A stretch of 64,000 nucleotides of DNA from Deinandra increscens subsp. villosa (Eukaryota; Streptophyta; Magnoliopsida; Asterales; Asteraceae): assembly GCA_039602395.1 (NCBI GenBank), contig JBCNJP010000025.1, forward strand, positions 57,510,555-57,574,554, given 5' to 3'. Below the pieces are notes generated by a model, which worked only from the letters and a program-made list of their open reading frames with translations, made no database searches and was not told the DNA's origin. The position numbers and the translations under genes are program-made. Below, in pieces: positions 11,653 to 22,643 of the stretch (its first letter is position 1; each line of letters begins with the position of its first letter).

Positions 11653-14068
11653 CTTTAGCATACTCTTCATTATTTGGAGTGCACTCAATCTGACTCCTAC
11701 TCAGCACCATAATGTCTTTTTCATATAATCTGAGCAGATCATGTACTTCCATCACGCTCATAGTCTTTGACTGGAAAATGATGTTGGCTTCACCAGTATA
11801 CTCGCTATACGCCCATGTTTAAAAAAAATCCAAGCGGCCTTCAAGATGTCTAAGTGGAAGTGGGATTGTTTTAGTCTTTTCTGTTGGAGGATAATGCACA
11901 TTAGAGAACTTCTTTTCCGAATTCCTCTCATACAACTCCCTGTACTTCTTTGTATAAGAATTTTTGTGAGGAAAGTCATAAAAGTTCTTAAAATTACTCA
12001 GCACTGCCTTCTTTAATTTCTTGTAAAAGCGATCAGCATAATCATTTCTGGACAGACTGAAGAAAGGCGCATGATAAAGTTTGGTTAAGTCTACCGTCGT
12101 CCAGGAGTAGAATTGTGTCCAGCACTTGTAGTATTCCAATGGACACGACCCTTTCCTTCTAACCACAAACATGTGCTTCTCACCATCGAACATCCAGGAC
12201 TTTGTATCTAAAGTAATTCCTCTCCTATCATGATAATGTTCACTGAGCTGAATTAGATATCTCTCAGGAGGATATGCAAATGTCTTGGTGTCCCATCCTC
12301 CATCAAATTCGGCAGCTAGTACTGTCATGTAATCCCGATGCCTTGTATCATTCTTCTTTTCAGCATCTTCAGGTAGAATGGAATCGGATGCAGGTTCATT
12401 TGGGATATCTGCCTTGTAATCCCGATGCCTTGTATCATTCTTCTTTTCAGTATCTTCAGGCAGAATGGAATCGGATGCAGGCTCATTTGGGATATCTGCC
12501 TCAAAATCAAATACTAGTTCATGAGATGAACCACCAGCTCCTGAACTATCTCCTCTACTTCCTGGATCTCCTCTATTATCTTTCTTTGACTTGGACTTGC
12601 TTGAACTACTTTTACAAGCAGAGCTAAGCTGTTTTACCAGCTTGTGCAACTCTCTAATCTGTCTCGAGAATTCTCTGTTTACTTTCTTTTGATATTGTAA
12701 TTCAGTGTTGTGCACTTTTTGTATATCAAGCAAATCAACAATTACTTCACTCTGGGCTTGATTCTAGGCTTTGAGCTCGGCTATTTCTGATCTTAGCACT
12801 CTTCCAAGCCTGTACTCGGCCGTCTCTACAGCTTTCCCTTTATCTTGGGTTGTGGGTTGTGTGGAGGAGGATGATTGACCAGCTCCAGAACTAGAAGAGT
12901 GAGGCACTCTTGGGTCTAATCTTCTCCTCCTTGGGTCATTTAGAGCTTTAGTGAGGTGTTCAGTAGCAACCTTGATCTGTTCAGCCATATCTTCTGTAAC
13001 AGAAGTACCGAGTGGAGGATCCTCCATAGCTTTTCGTTTTCTTGTCGGTTAGGCTTTGATGGTCTCAGTCTCTTCTTCTTCAATTTCTATGTCATCAAGA
13101 TAAGTGTCATAATTAATATTTCCATCATGATCATCAAATTGTAAAGCTTCTATATGCACTTCTCCTATGCCAAATTCATCTGCCCACTCATCACTATCAG
13201 ACAGTTCAGTGACAGGCTTCTCTGAAGCAGGTAGGTTGTGTTCTTCTTAAATCACGGCATTTGTTTGAGGGGGGACCTCGTCTCTGGCAATCTCAGCAAA
13301 TTACCCAAACTTGTTTCCAAAGGGGACCTTATCGAACAACTTCATTTTAGGTTTGATCATTGGGAAAATATCAATCCCCATTGACTTTGTATCATGTGTG
13401 TCACCAGAATTTGTCAGATTCAGATACCTGGTGTCCAATACCAGCTGTATAAACCTAGGAACTGCAGCAAATTTCTTGTCCCTCTTCACAACAGCCTTGA
13501 TATCTTCAAATATCATTATGGACCAGTTAAACTTTAATCCTCTGACAAGTTACACCATTGCATGGGTGTGCACCTGATTTAGTTGATCCATGGAGCTCTT
13601 CTTTGCAATGACACACTTCTGCAGGTAGTGTGCCAACATTCTCCAGTAAGGCGGGATAAGAGCTTTCATAGTTGGTGGAGACTCTACATTATAACCCATT
13701 TCCCTCAAGCACTGCGTCACCATCTCTTTATCCAGTGAAAATTGATCTGATGCTTCATCTTTGAATCTCAGAGCCTGTCGGAAGTTTTCTTCAGTTGGCA
13801 TCCCACTTGTGTTCTAGATCTCTGCTAGAATCTACTTTTCATCGTGTGAAACAATAGCTGTCTTCCAGAATTCTTGTTGCATCCTCTTGCAAATGACCGG
13901 GTTAGCACTCAAAGAATAATGTAAACAGCACTTCTTTAAGCCTTCTATCATTGATTTGTACTTCTTTTTGTAATCAGCGGGTGGATCCAGTAGATATGCC
14001 ACAATGTTGTGGTCTTTTACAAACTCTAAGTCCATGCAATCACACAAAAGATAAACCAAAACAAGCAA
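11653..14068 (-). pseudogene. Accessory (non-gag, non-pol) retrotransposon ORF, broken
   Basis: Read on the minus strand this is one long, nearly continuous reading region broken by stops near 13820, 13530 and 12770 and smaller lesions. It starts around 14034-14068 (MDLEFVKDHN). Segments: an N-terminal globular part (14068-13300, with 'NPVICKRMQQEFW' and 'PRFIQLVLDTRYLNL'), an acidic linker (13260-13080), a Ser/Gln-rich and coiled-coil part (13027-12600), and a C-terminal part rich in Trp and Tyr (12300-11650). The N-terminal part resembles ORFs carried by retrotransposons in Asteraceae that automated annotation often labels 'synaptobrevin, longin-like'; that is recollection, and the label is probably meaningless functionally. 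A 29-residue segment is duplicated in tandem at 12329-12502. Biochemical function is unknown. Confidence 0.6.
12329..12502 (-). repeat. 87-bp tandem duplication inside the accessory ORF
   Basis: Two 87-bp copies (12329-12415 and 12416-12502) encode the same 29-residue acidic/basic segment containing PASDSILPED and KKNDTRHRDY, in frame, differing by a few bases. Confidence 0.85.
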
Positions 14069-14149
14069 ATATTAATTAGATACCACAATGACATAATTTG
14101 ACCCTTAAAGCTTTAGGGTTTTAAAATTTCATGAAAAACGGGCAGCATA

Positions 14150-14560
14150 ACGGCTTAAAATGGAACGAAACCAAGTGAAACACATCATGAGGTATCTTTT
14201 CGATCGAAAACTAGGTTTTCAATCGAAAAGCCCCCGTCTGATCGAAAAGCTGTCATGTTACTGAATGTCCCGATTGAAAAGTCTGATGACTAATCGAAAA
14301 GCTTGTTGTCTCCGAAGACCCTGATCAAAAAGTATAATTCTTGATCGAAAAGCTTAAGCATCGATCGAAAAGCTTATGCTTCGATCGAAAAAGCGTAATT
14401 CTTTGATCGAAAAGCCCTTGGCTCAATCGGAAACCCTGGTTTTACCGAGATCTCCGGTCGAGAAGTGCTTGGGACTGATCAAGAAGCCTCTCGGCCTGAT
14501 CAAGAAGTCCCTAAATCGATCGAAAAGACTAATTTCCGATCAAAAAACCTTTCTTCTCCA
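14150..14560 (-). repeat. GATCGAAAAG-type repeat leader (first copy)
   Basis: A degenerate minisatellite in which variants of 'GATCGAAAAGC' recur about every 15-30 bases, at least ten times. It lies upstream, in minus-strand sense, of the accessory ORF and matches the repeat at 21540-21990, so it is probably the untranslated leader of this element lineage. No coding capacity is evident; the + strand frame 14376-14666 only reads through the repeats. Confidence 0.7.
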
Positions 14561-14689
14561 TTATGAAACCTGCAACTCAAACCAACTGTCTATATTCGAG
14601 TGTTTTGACACTCGATTTCAATCACAAACAACTCCAAACCCAATTTCTTTCCCGTCCCAACCATAAATATTTAAAACAAAACACAAACC

Positions 14690-15060
14690 AGTCTTGGAGA
14701 AAACTCTTTAGTATTAACCGGTTGCACTACACTAGATCGAAATTCTCTATGGAGAATTTCGAGAACACCCTTGACCTTTACCCTAGGATCAACAACCTAT
14801 TCTTGACATATTAGGGTTCTATTTATAGGAGATCACAAGCCACCCTAAAATCCCTAATTACTCTCCAATTCCCGTATTTGACTCTATAGGCCCACTAAAC
14901 TTCCTCTAAACACTTTCTAATTGAGCCCAAACACATCTAAAATGGCCCAATGACCCAATATAACAGTAACCCAACTAATTTTCACCAATTCTAACACATA
15001 GGCCTTTAAAATATCCGCCAATGAATTATTTAATACATAACCACAAATTATTCCCTTACA
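14690..15060 (-). mobile_element. Diverged, 5'-truncated LTR inside the nested element
   Basis: The skeleton matches the LTRs at 8542 and 22217 (a 'ccggttgcac...cgaaattctc' block, then 'gatcaacaacc', a TATAAATAG box on the minus strand near 14820, and an 'agccca' rich tail). It ends TTACA at 15060, followed at once by a polypurine-tract complement ATCTTCCCCTTCGC. Its other end (expected TGTAAGG plus a primer site) cannot be found and it runs into the repeat leader, so the left boundary is approximate. Confidence 0.65.
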
Positions 15061-16062
15061 ATCTTCCCCTTCGCTTGTGATATTAAATGTCTTCTACTTT
15101 TAATCTTCAGACTTGCTATCTGCTCCTTAGCTGGGTTAGTGAAGATTCTTTTCTTTAACAATCTTCATTGGGCAACAACGAGAGACTTCTGAGAATGTTC
15201 TCTCAATCTGCATCAACTTGGTCTTCAAATTATGAATAAATAATGAGAGGCGGATTCTCAAATACTTGCTCCTTCTTGAAAAATGTTGAGTCCTTGCTGA
15301 ATCATCAGTAACTATCTTGACTTGCTTGTGTCTGCAGAGGGTAAAAATTAAAAAAAAAAACCTGTCTTGGCATATTTTAATTTCTTAATTTGAAAAGTTT
15401 CTTGTTCTGACTGCTCTGCATTTTTTTCTTCATTTAGCTTCCCCTAAACTTGTGAATGATATATTTTGAGTCTTCAGAAGCTTCACTTGAAAAACCAACA
15501 AACTTCCCCTAAGCATAGGGTAAGTCCTTTTCCGGCTGGTTCTTCAACTATATCAGTAGCAGCATCAATGCTTTGGTAAACTAAGTCCTTAACTTTCTTG
15601 TCCATGAGTTGTCTTTTTCTGACTCAACCTATCAAGCACAACATGGAATAGACACTAACCAGACAATGATGACTGGTTATTGGGTTAGCATTATATAACC
15701 AAAAATCCTAACATAGGTTACGGGTTTCATATAAACACTTTTGCTGAACCCGAGGACTCTTCACATTATCCTCCCCTGAGATTCTGACGGGGTCATACTT
15801 TCTTGCATAAAACCCATTAAAACTTATTTAAACTTCTCAAATCAACCTGGCCAATTCATAAACTTAAGAAAGAAAAATTTTAACACTCACACTAGAAAAA
15901 TTAAGATCAAACAAATATAAAACAATTCACACATGAGAAGGTTTCTATGGGATCAAACCGTATGAATCTGACCGAGGAACCCTTTTCAGCTTCTGTTACT
16001 CGAACACGTCTAGGTGATTGCCAATATACTGATCCACTTTAAATCCATGTTCCTCTTTTCCA
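15061..16062 (-). other. 3' interior of the nested element; no gene seen
   Basis: It begins with a polypurine-tract-like site (15061-15074) and resembles the post-LTR sequence at 9001-9116. No domain is recognisable in any frame. It contains an A-run near 15350. Confidence 0.5.
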
Positions 16063-16067
16063 GGCTG

Positions 16068-17814
16068 TGATGTGTTGATAAGTGTATATAAAAAGTAGGG
16101 TTCTACACTATCAAATTTTAAATTTATAAACTGGTTATCTACCAGGGGACTATACCAACACACTAAGGCAAGTATATCTGTCGTGCGTAGCACAATATTG
16201 GTAAACACCGGGTTGTCGAACCTCAAGGACACGGATTTGTTGAAAACAGTTTGATTAGTAATTTAGCCGGATTTTGTTTTGTTTTGAAATTCATTTTAAA
16301 TTTAGAAATCTAATTGAAAGCAATAAGTTGTTGTTTGAAAAGCAGATATTTGGAAAGGATCACTTAGGCATGGCTCCTCCAACTTAGGTTTGACAAATGT
16401 ACCGGTAATGCGTTCTAACTTATCTCTGAGGTGAACTGGTGTCCTAAGACAAGGCTTACCTAGTTCCTATGGATAGGTTCACAATTTAGGGTTATAGACA
16501 CGCCCTAGATAGTTACTACTGTTCCATGGTTAAGTACTGATAAGGTTGCGGTTTATGAAGTGCCCTAGGTTGGGTCCCGAGTTATCGGTGGCTCAACTCA
16601 CAACTGGTCGAAGGGTTAGGATAGGTATGGCCCTAACGGTCCTAGAGTTGTGAAGCGGTTACAATTGGGTTGATAGGTTGACCTAGTGGGTCCTAGACAC
16701 GACTAAGCAGGAACAGACCCGAGTTATCGGTGAATGCTTGACTACTTGACAATGGCAATGGTATCTACTAGCTAAGGGTAAGGTGATTTCTCACTCATAC
16801 TCTATGGTGGACTCCTAATCGAATTCTAGGGTTTCCCTGATGATCGTGACTATTTCTAGTTCACGTGTACGCCGCAGGTTCTGTTATTCGGCTATACAAT
16901 AGTCTCCTAACGATAGTTGACTTTGCAAGCTAGGGTTAGGGTTCCACAAGACCAGAGATTACTAGACACAATAAAGGAATTCAATTCATCAACCAAAATC
17001 AAAGCAATAATAACGTCTACTTCATAAATGCAAGATATAAGCAAAACCGATACAAAATCAAAGTCAAACCATGGTTGGATTCGCCTCGCCTAAGCGATAC
17101 GATGAGTTTAGCCAACCATGTTAATGTTTAAACAAGAACAAATCAGATCTAAACAAGAATTCATGGCTAAAATATAAATACAATACCAAATCGTAGCTTG
17201 AAAGGATGAAAAACGCTAATTTCCGACTCGTCGAAGGCTTCAAATCTTCAAAGGGCTTCAACGAGGGCTTTCTCTAGCCTTTTTTCTGCTCTCCAAGGTG
17301 TCCTGAATGGTAGAAATGGCTCCTCTATTTATAGGGGTCGAATTTTGAAGTTTCCATACGGGGATCACCTGGTCACGGCCGTGACAGGGCCTCTCACGGC
17401 CTGGGTAGGCCGTGACGTGTCTTCTGGCCCATTCTGATGTCGGTCACGGCCTGCAGGGGGTTACCTGGGTGTCGGTCACGGCTTGTAGACCGTGACAGTG
17501 GGTCTCACGGCCTAGACAGGGCTGTCATGGCCATGACAGGGCCTCTCACGGCCTGGCTTCGGTGCTCACAGGGTGTGACAAGGGTCCTCACGGCTTACAG
17601 GCCGTGACAGGGGGTCTCACAGCTTGCAAGCCGTGAGGTTTTTCAGCTTCTTGAATTTTTCCATTTCTTTCCTTGTTTTCCGCACCAAGCTCGATTTTTC
17701 CTGCAAACTCATGATATTTATCATAATTTCATATATTTTAACATTTCCAACCTCAATTTGCTAATTTCGACCCCAAAACCCGTTATTATTTCGTGTCCAA
17801 AACCACACACATCA
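16068..17814 (-). mobile_element. Solo LTR, 1.75 kb, probably Ty3/gypsy
   Basis: A 1,747-bp insertion with ends TGATGTGTTG and ACACACATCA, flanked by perfect GGCTG duplications at 16063-16067 and 17815-17819. There is no interior, primer site or partner LTR. A TATAAATAG box on the minus strand near 17320-17330 implies minus orientation. A GC-rich repeat block lies at 17370-17640. Confidence 0.85.
17370..17640. repeat. GC-rich TCACGGCC / GGCCGTGA repeat block
   Basis: TCACGGCC-type and GGCCGTGA-type motifs (and close variants) alternate more than ten times, in direct and inverted order, so the stretch could fold into several hairpins. It lies downstream of the minus-strand TATA box of the solo LTR, so it would be in the transcribed R/U5 part. 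Confidence 0.8.
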
Positions 17815-17819
17815 GGCTG

Positions 17820-18779
17820 TTTGTCACTTATTTATCTTATAGGTATGAACACAAGACAGTCACACATAAATCCTAGGTAATTAATATGTGCAATCTATCA
17901 AGCTTAATCATTCGCTACCCCATATTTTCACATACCCGTATCCAGAGTTTTGAATCTTTTCTTGAGACTTGGTTGAGAAGAGAAAGAACAGATCATTAAG
18001 AGATAGGGATAATATACAAAGACTTGTACGATTTCAACTCAGAGGCATTTTTCAGTCAGGTGGTAACCTTTCATTAAACACTTAAGCCTAATCGCAAAGT
18101 CAGGGCTAAAGTGTTTTGGATGCTAGAGGGTCTCTTTTGTTGTGCATATTGGCTTCTTTTGGGTGTAAATTATATACAGCGATCTGTCAGCACGTTAATA
18201 CTGACTAACTAGGTCTTTGCTCATGCAAAATAGAGGAAAGTCTGATTAACACATAAGTACAATTTGCTTACGCAAAACAATGGTGAGACTGACTAACGGC
18301 TTTGCGATCCCCAGGTCTTTGCTCACACAAAACAGAGTGGACGCCTACCTTTTGAGATTTTTGATTCAACAATTTCGCAGTCAAATAGAACAAGAAACTA
18401 ACCTAAGTGTGTGTTTCCCGTCAATTGACATACTTTATCTTTAAGTGTTGTGACCCATACCTTTGTTTTTGGAACTGAGCCTACCAACATATCACCATTG
18501 ATCATGTCTTTCACATCCGCCTTACGCGTGTCAGCCATTCTCAGAACGGAAGTTTATTTCACTTCCCACTTTCTCAAACACACAAACAAAAGATTAAAAA
18601 TTAAAAAAACACAATTATTGAGGGGTCAACTTTTCCATCTTTTCTATTTTTCCCCTTGCTTTTTGATTTATTAATAGCAACATTTTTATTTTTTTATTTT
18701 TTTTACACACTAACACACTAAAAGACAAAATTGGTCAAGCTAACCTTCAAAGTTTATCATTTAAGAATTTTTCAAAAAT
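17820..18779 (-). other. Interior of the nested element; no gene seen
   Basis: No supported reading frame. The region contains two related segments with 'aggtctttgctca(c/t)(a/g)caaaa' near 18210 and 18310. It sits where Copia integrase should follow the protease relic, but I recognise no integrase motif. Confidence 0.5.
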
Positions 18780-21500
18780 GGGTTTTGTTTTATGCAGAAC
18801 CATACCTCACGACAATTTACTCAAGAAACTACCAATTCAAACAGTACCTTGCTGATTTGTTATAGTTACCTCTCATCAGAAGAACATCCCTACTATTGAG
18901 AATTTGCATGTCACGTAATGGAGAGATGCCTTCAATCATGTGCCTGGAACAATCACTAACACAAACAAATAAAGGTTAATGAAAGTCCTCCTTGACTGTT
19001 CCTACACATAGTGAGAGATTAGTTAGCCATTAGTACCCAGGCCATTGTTGTTCTGGGTATACCTGAAGAGTCAGTGAAAGTTACTTCTTTTAAACACATG
19101 CCCTTTGTGAAATCAGGGATTGGAGTTGTGGCTGCCATTATTTTAGGTTTCCAAATTTGAGGTGATTTATGAGTTGTTTCAGTCACTTTTGGAGTAATGA
19201 CTTTAGGTTTTTTGTAAGTCCCGAAAAGGATCTTTACACGATATCAACGATCAATCGAAGGTGCGGAATCCCGACGATTGATTGATTCAAGAACAAAGAT
19301 GAGAAATTAACTAATAGAGAATAAGAACAATCAAATAAAGATTATTAATTGATTACACCTTAACCGTTGCACACGAATCACGGATTCGTCTGGTACAAGA
19401 ATTCTCTCTGGCTTTCCTAGCTCCACGAAATCTCCTTCCGACTCTGTCAAAATCGTGAACCCTCATATGAGGGATTAAGTTTGCTTTTATAACAAACTTA
19501 ACCCTAATCCCTCTAAACCAGACTGGGCCCAATATCTAAACCCAATTACAATCTAGCCCACATGACACTTCACTAGCTATTACAAGCCCAACACTATAAC
19601 TAACATTTAATATTGCAAGCCTCACAATTCTAGGCTCTACATTTTTCAACCGTTTTCATTTCAGGTTTCCTTTTCAAAACAGTTTTAGTTACCTTTGGAG
19701 GGGTAACTTTAGGTTTTTCAACATTGTGTTGTTTTGAAATTGGTTTCTTCACCTTTTTTATGAAAATTTTCATAATTTGGAAAAACATATTTTTGATTTG
19801 AAAATTTTCTCTGCTCTTTGGCAGCGCCCCAATGTTGATCAGGGGGTTTTATCTTAGGAGAAACAGTCTTCATTGCCTTAGGTGGTTGCACCTTCATTGG
19901 CTTAGACTTAACTGATTCCTGAGATGAAACACTTTGACTTTGCGAATAATATGGCTTATAGGGGCGATAGAGACAATTTCGGGCAATGTGACTAGGATTT
20001 CCACAATTAAAACAAGTTTGCTTCTTTAGATAGAAGGCAGACGTGTAATCGTTTGTCTGTAGTTACTAAGGTGGATCACCATCTGCTTGTGTCTGCATCT
20101 TTGACCCGTTTGCAGATCCAGGGTTGACTGTGTACTGGTTCCTCGAAGCTTGAGTTGAATCTATCTTTTCAGTTCTTGTGCTCGATGTATTCTTTGATGT
20201 CAAGGCAGCATTTCTACAACTGCAACTGCATGAGCCTACTGAAGAAACAGGAGACACAGCCGCTCTCTTATGCTTTTCATTCTTCACTGCAGCTGTTGGT
20301 TTCACACTTAGAGACTGAATGGTGATCTTTGGCCTCCCAACATAGACTCCACTTGCAGAAGCATTAGTGGGTAACCCTAATCCTTTGAATTTGGAGGAGA
20401 AGGATGGTAGTTCATAGACAACATCTGGTTCTTAGTCAAACATAGACCCAGATGTCATAAATATCTTCCCCTCGAGTCTTGTTGTCATGATCACCTTCTC
20501 CCGCTGCACTTCATCCACAACCTTGAAGTACACAGTATCGATTTTTTGATACTGTTTCAGCTTCTTCTCAGTAGCCTTTTCTTCTTTATTTGTTGTCATT
20601 GAGCTTGAACTTTCACTCCCAGTCGTGTTATCCACACAGTTTGTGTGAGTATCTTGCTTGACAGACTTTTCAGCTACGGACACAGGCTGAGGCCCATATA
20701 CCATGTTCGCCTCATTTAGGGACTCTTCCAACAATTCCTCGGCAGTTTTGGGCAAATTGATGTACTCGTGTTGTAGCGAGGGCGGAACATTTCCTTGTCC
20801 AAGACCAGATTTGTCTTTGACATGCTTTAATCGATAAACTGAGTTAAACAGAGCATTATGAGATTCCATCATTTTCTGTTGAATGTTTTGATGCTTCTCC
20901 AAAGTATTTTCAGTAGCATTAAACTTTGCCTTTAATTCAGTGAGTTCTTAAGTCACTTCCTCCACCTTGCGTTCAACTACTCTTAAATAGGTGCTTTTAT
21001 CCCTCTTATCTTGTTGACACTGAGCTAGATCCTGTTTAATAGCTTCAAACCTTTCTCTATAAATTCTTGCAGGATCTTTATATTCGCAACCTCTTTCATC
21101 GTGGTTGAATGTTTTTTTACATTCGTGTGAAACTTGCTCTTCCATTCTTTAACTAAAGCACAACAAGTGGGGTTTGAGCATTCCTCGCAGTTACGGATCC
21201 AAGCTCCATCAGCATGATTGATCTTCCGCTTTTCCTCCTTTTCTTTAGCAATTTTTTTTCACGAAATGTCCGGAAAAGATACTTCTGCTGACTGAGTTCT
21301 TCATCTAAAGACTCTATTTTCTTTTTGTAGGGTTTGGCTTGTTTTAGATTAATCTCTAGTTTGTACTCTGCATTGATACGGTCACTTTGTTCAGTTCGAA
21401 ACAGTTGCTTATATTGTTCGATCGATTCGGAGCATGCTGAGTTCGAACACATCCGAGTTTGATCACTAACAATAGGAGAAGCGACTTGAGTACTTGCCAT
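18780..21500 (-). pseudogene. Broken Copia-type gag/protease region of the nested element
   Basis: Read on the minus strand from an ATG at 21500 (MASTQVASP). It begins with a coiled-coil region rich in Glu, Lys and Gln (21500-20450) that contains stops and frameshifts. A Ser/Lys-rich section follows (20900-20050), then a zinc knuckle CFNCGNPSHIARNC on the minus strand near 20030-19975. A basic, Pro/Lys-rich linker runs to 19650 and resumes after the solo LTR at 19213-19641. Near 18960-18900 the relic SDCSRHMIEGI recalls the Copia protease signature (D-S-G-C-S-x-H-M), here with the catalytic Gly missing. The N-terminal UBN2 gag core is not seen. It would have been the capsid/linker part of a Copia polyprotein and is clearly inactive. 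Confidence 0.7.
19213..19641 (-). mobile_element. Solo LTR, 429 bp, Copia-like
   Basis: A 429-bp insertion with ends TGTAAGTCC and GGCTCTACA, flanked by TTTTT at 19208-19212 and 19642-19646. It belongs to the same LTR superfamily as 1280-1685 (it shares the 'gtgcggaatccc' block and the 'agccca' tail). It interrupts the gag linker of the nested element. Confidence 0.85.
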
Positions 21501-21539
21501 CTTCTTCTTTGGATCAACGTCTAGATCAAATTCGGATCG

Positions 21540-21990
21540 GAAAGACTTGACCGGATCGAAAATGAAAGTCGGAGGGTTGGATAGAAAAGTGTGATGTTTG
21601 GATTGAAAAGTCAAGTTTTGGATTGAAAAGTGGACTTTTTGATCAAAAAGTGAATTTTTTTATCGAAAAGTGGACTTTTTGATCGAAAATCTGAATGAAT
21701 CGAAAAGTGGACTTTTGATCGAAAAGCTGACTTTTTGATCAAAAAGTGGACTTTTTGATCGAAAAGTGGACCTTTTGAATCGAAAAGTGTGGCTTGATCA
21801 AAAAGTACTTTTCGGTCGGGCAGAGTGATTGCTTGATCGAAAAGCCTATGACTGGTCGAAAAGCTGGTTGGCTGATCGAAAAGCTGGTCGGAAAGCTGGT
21901 TGGCTGTTCGAAAAGCTGGTTGGCTGATCATAAAGTTGGTTGGCTGATTGAAAAGCTGGTCGAAAAGCTAAAATTTTGATCGAAAAGCTA
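21540..21990 (-). repeat. GATCGAAAAG-type repeat leader (second copy)
   Basis: About twenty-five degenerate units of 'GATCGAAAAG' with spacers such as 'tggactttt' and 'ctggttggct', period roughly 15-22 bases. It lies between the 5' LTR/primer site and the gag start on the minus strand, so it forms the 5' untranslated leader. The minus-strand frame 21611-21931, rich in FDQ and LIKKS, is a by-product of the repeat. Confidence 0.8.
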
Positions 21991-22200
21991 TGTAACTCGA
22001 CTGAAACAGGGACCAAGCCGCAAATTTCAGTCGAATAGCCAAAGAAACTCGATTTGAACACGTCTGGTCTGTACAAAAACCTGCAAAACCTTCAAGATTC
22101 CTTTTTTCGAAATAAAACGCTGAAAAACACAATAAACTCAAATCGTTAGTCTAAAAATATCTTGAATCCGATATCGCGAGAGCCTCGAAACTAAGTTTCT

Positions 22201-22216
22201 TGGCTCTGATACAAAT
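22201..22216 (-). promoter_or_regulatory. Primer-binding site of the nested element, one mismatch
   Basis: The minus strand reads TTGTATCAGAGCCA, the initiator tRNA-Met complement with TGGTA changed to TTGTA. It directly abuts the 5' LTR at 22217. Confidence 0.8.
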
Positions 22217-22638
22217 TGTAAGGATCAAAACGATCTCTCACGTGATATCTTGTCCAATAACAAGCAATAAACAATAATAATGATGATTAAACCAAATGAA
22301 GTAAACACAAACCGATTGATTGAAAGAGAACTTGATTGAGCAAAAACCGGTTGCAACATACTTGTGGAATTCGAAATTCTCCTAGAGAATTTCGATGAAC
22401 TCCTTGAACCTTTACCCAACAATCAACAACCTAGTCTAGTCAATAATAGGTTCCTTATATAGGAGATGACCAACTTGATAAACAAGTCACCTCCTAATCT
22501 ACAAAATTTCGGCCCATGCCTATCAAAACCGTATGGACCCATTAAATCCATCAAACCCACAATTGTTTGCCCAATGACAATTATAAACTAGCCCAAAAAT
22601 ACATCTAATGCAAAAGCCTTAATTTCTAGGTATCTACA
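22217..22638 (-). mobile_element. 5' LTR of the nested Copia-like element
   Basis: A 422-bp LTR, + strand termini TGTAAGG...TATCTACA, nearly colinear with 8542-9000 except for a deletion of about 38 bases between two AATAAC copies. The CTAAT duplication follows at 22639-22643. Confidence 0.9.
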
Positions 22639-22643
22639 CTAAT

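Larger units (their letters stand above)
8542..22638 (-). mobile_element. Nested 14.1-kb Copia-like element with composite interior
   Basis: Minus-oriented element inserted in the outer Copia. LTRs lie at 8542-9000 (3') and 22217-22638 (5'), with perfect CTAAT duplications, a polypurine tract next to the left LTR and a primer site next to the right LTR. The interior is composite. Going from the 5' side it holds a 'GATCGAAAAG' repeat leader, a gag-type ORF with zinc knuckle and a protease-motif relic (21500 to 18780), then a PPT-LTR junction at 15060, a second repeat leader, and an accessory ORF (14068 to 11653). It is interrupted by three solo LTRs. No reverse transcriptase or integrase is visible. 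See the finding on its LTR-interior-LTR-interior-LTR structure. Confidence 0.85.

Noticed and set aside
12274..12627. Plus-strand 117-codon frame
   Set aside because: Antisense shadow of the accessory ORF and its 87-bp duplication.
21540..21990. CRISPR-like regular repeats (GATCGAAAAG)
   Set aside because: The units are degenerate, spacers are short and themselves repetitive, and the context is a plant retrotransposon leader.
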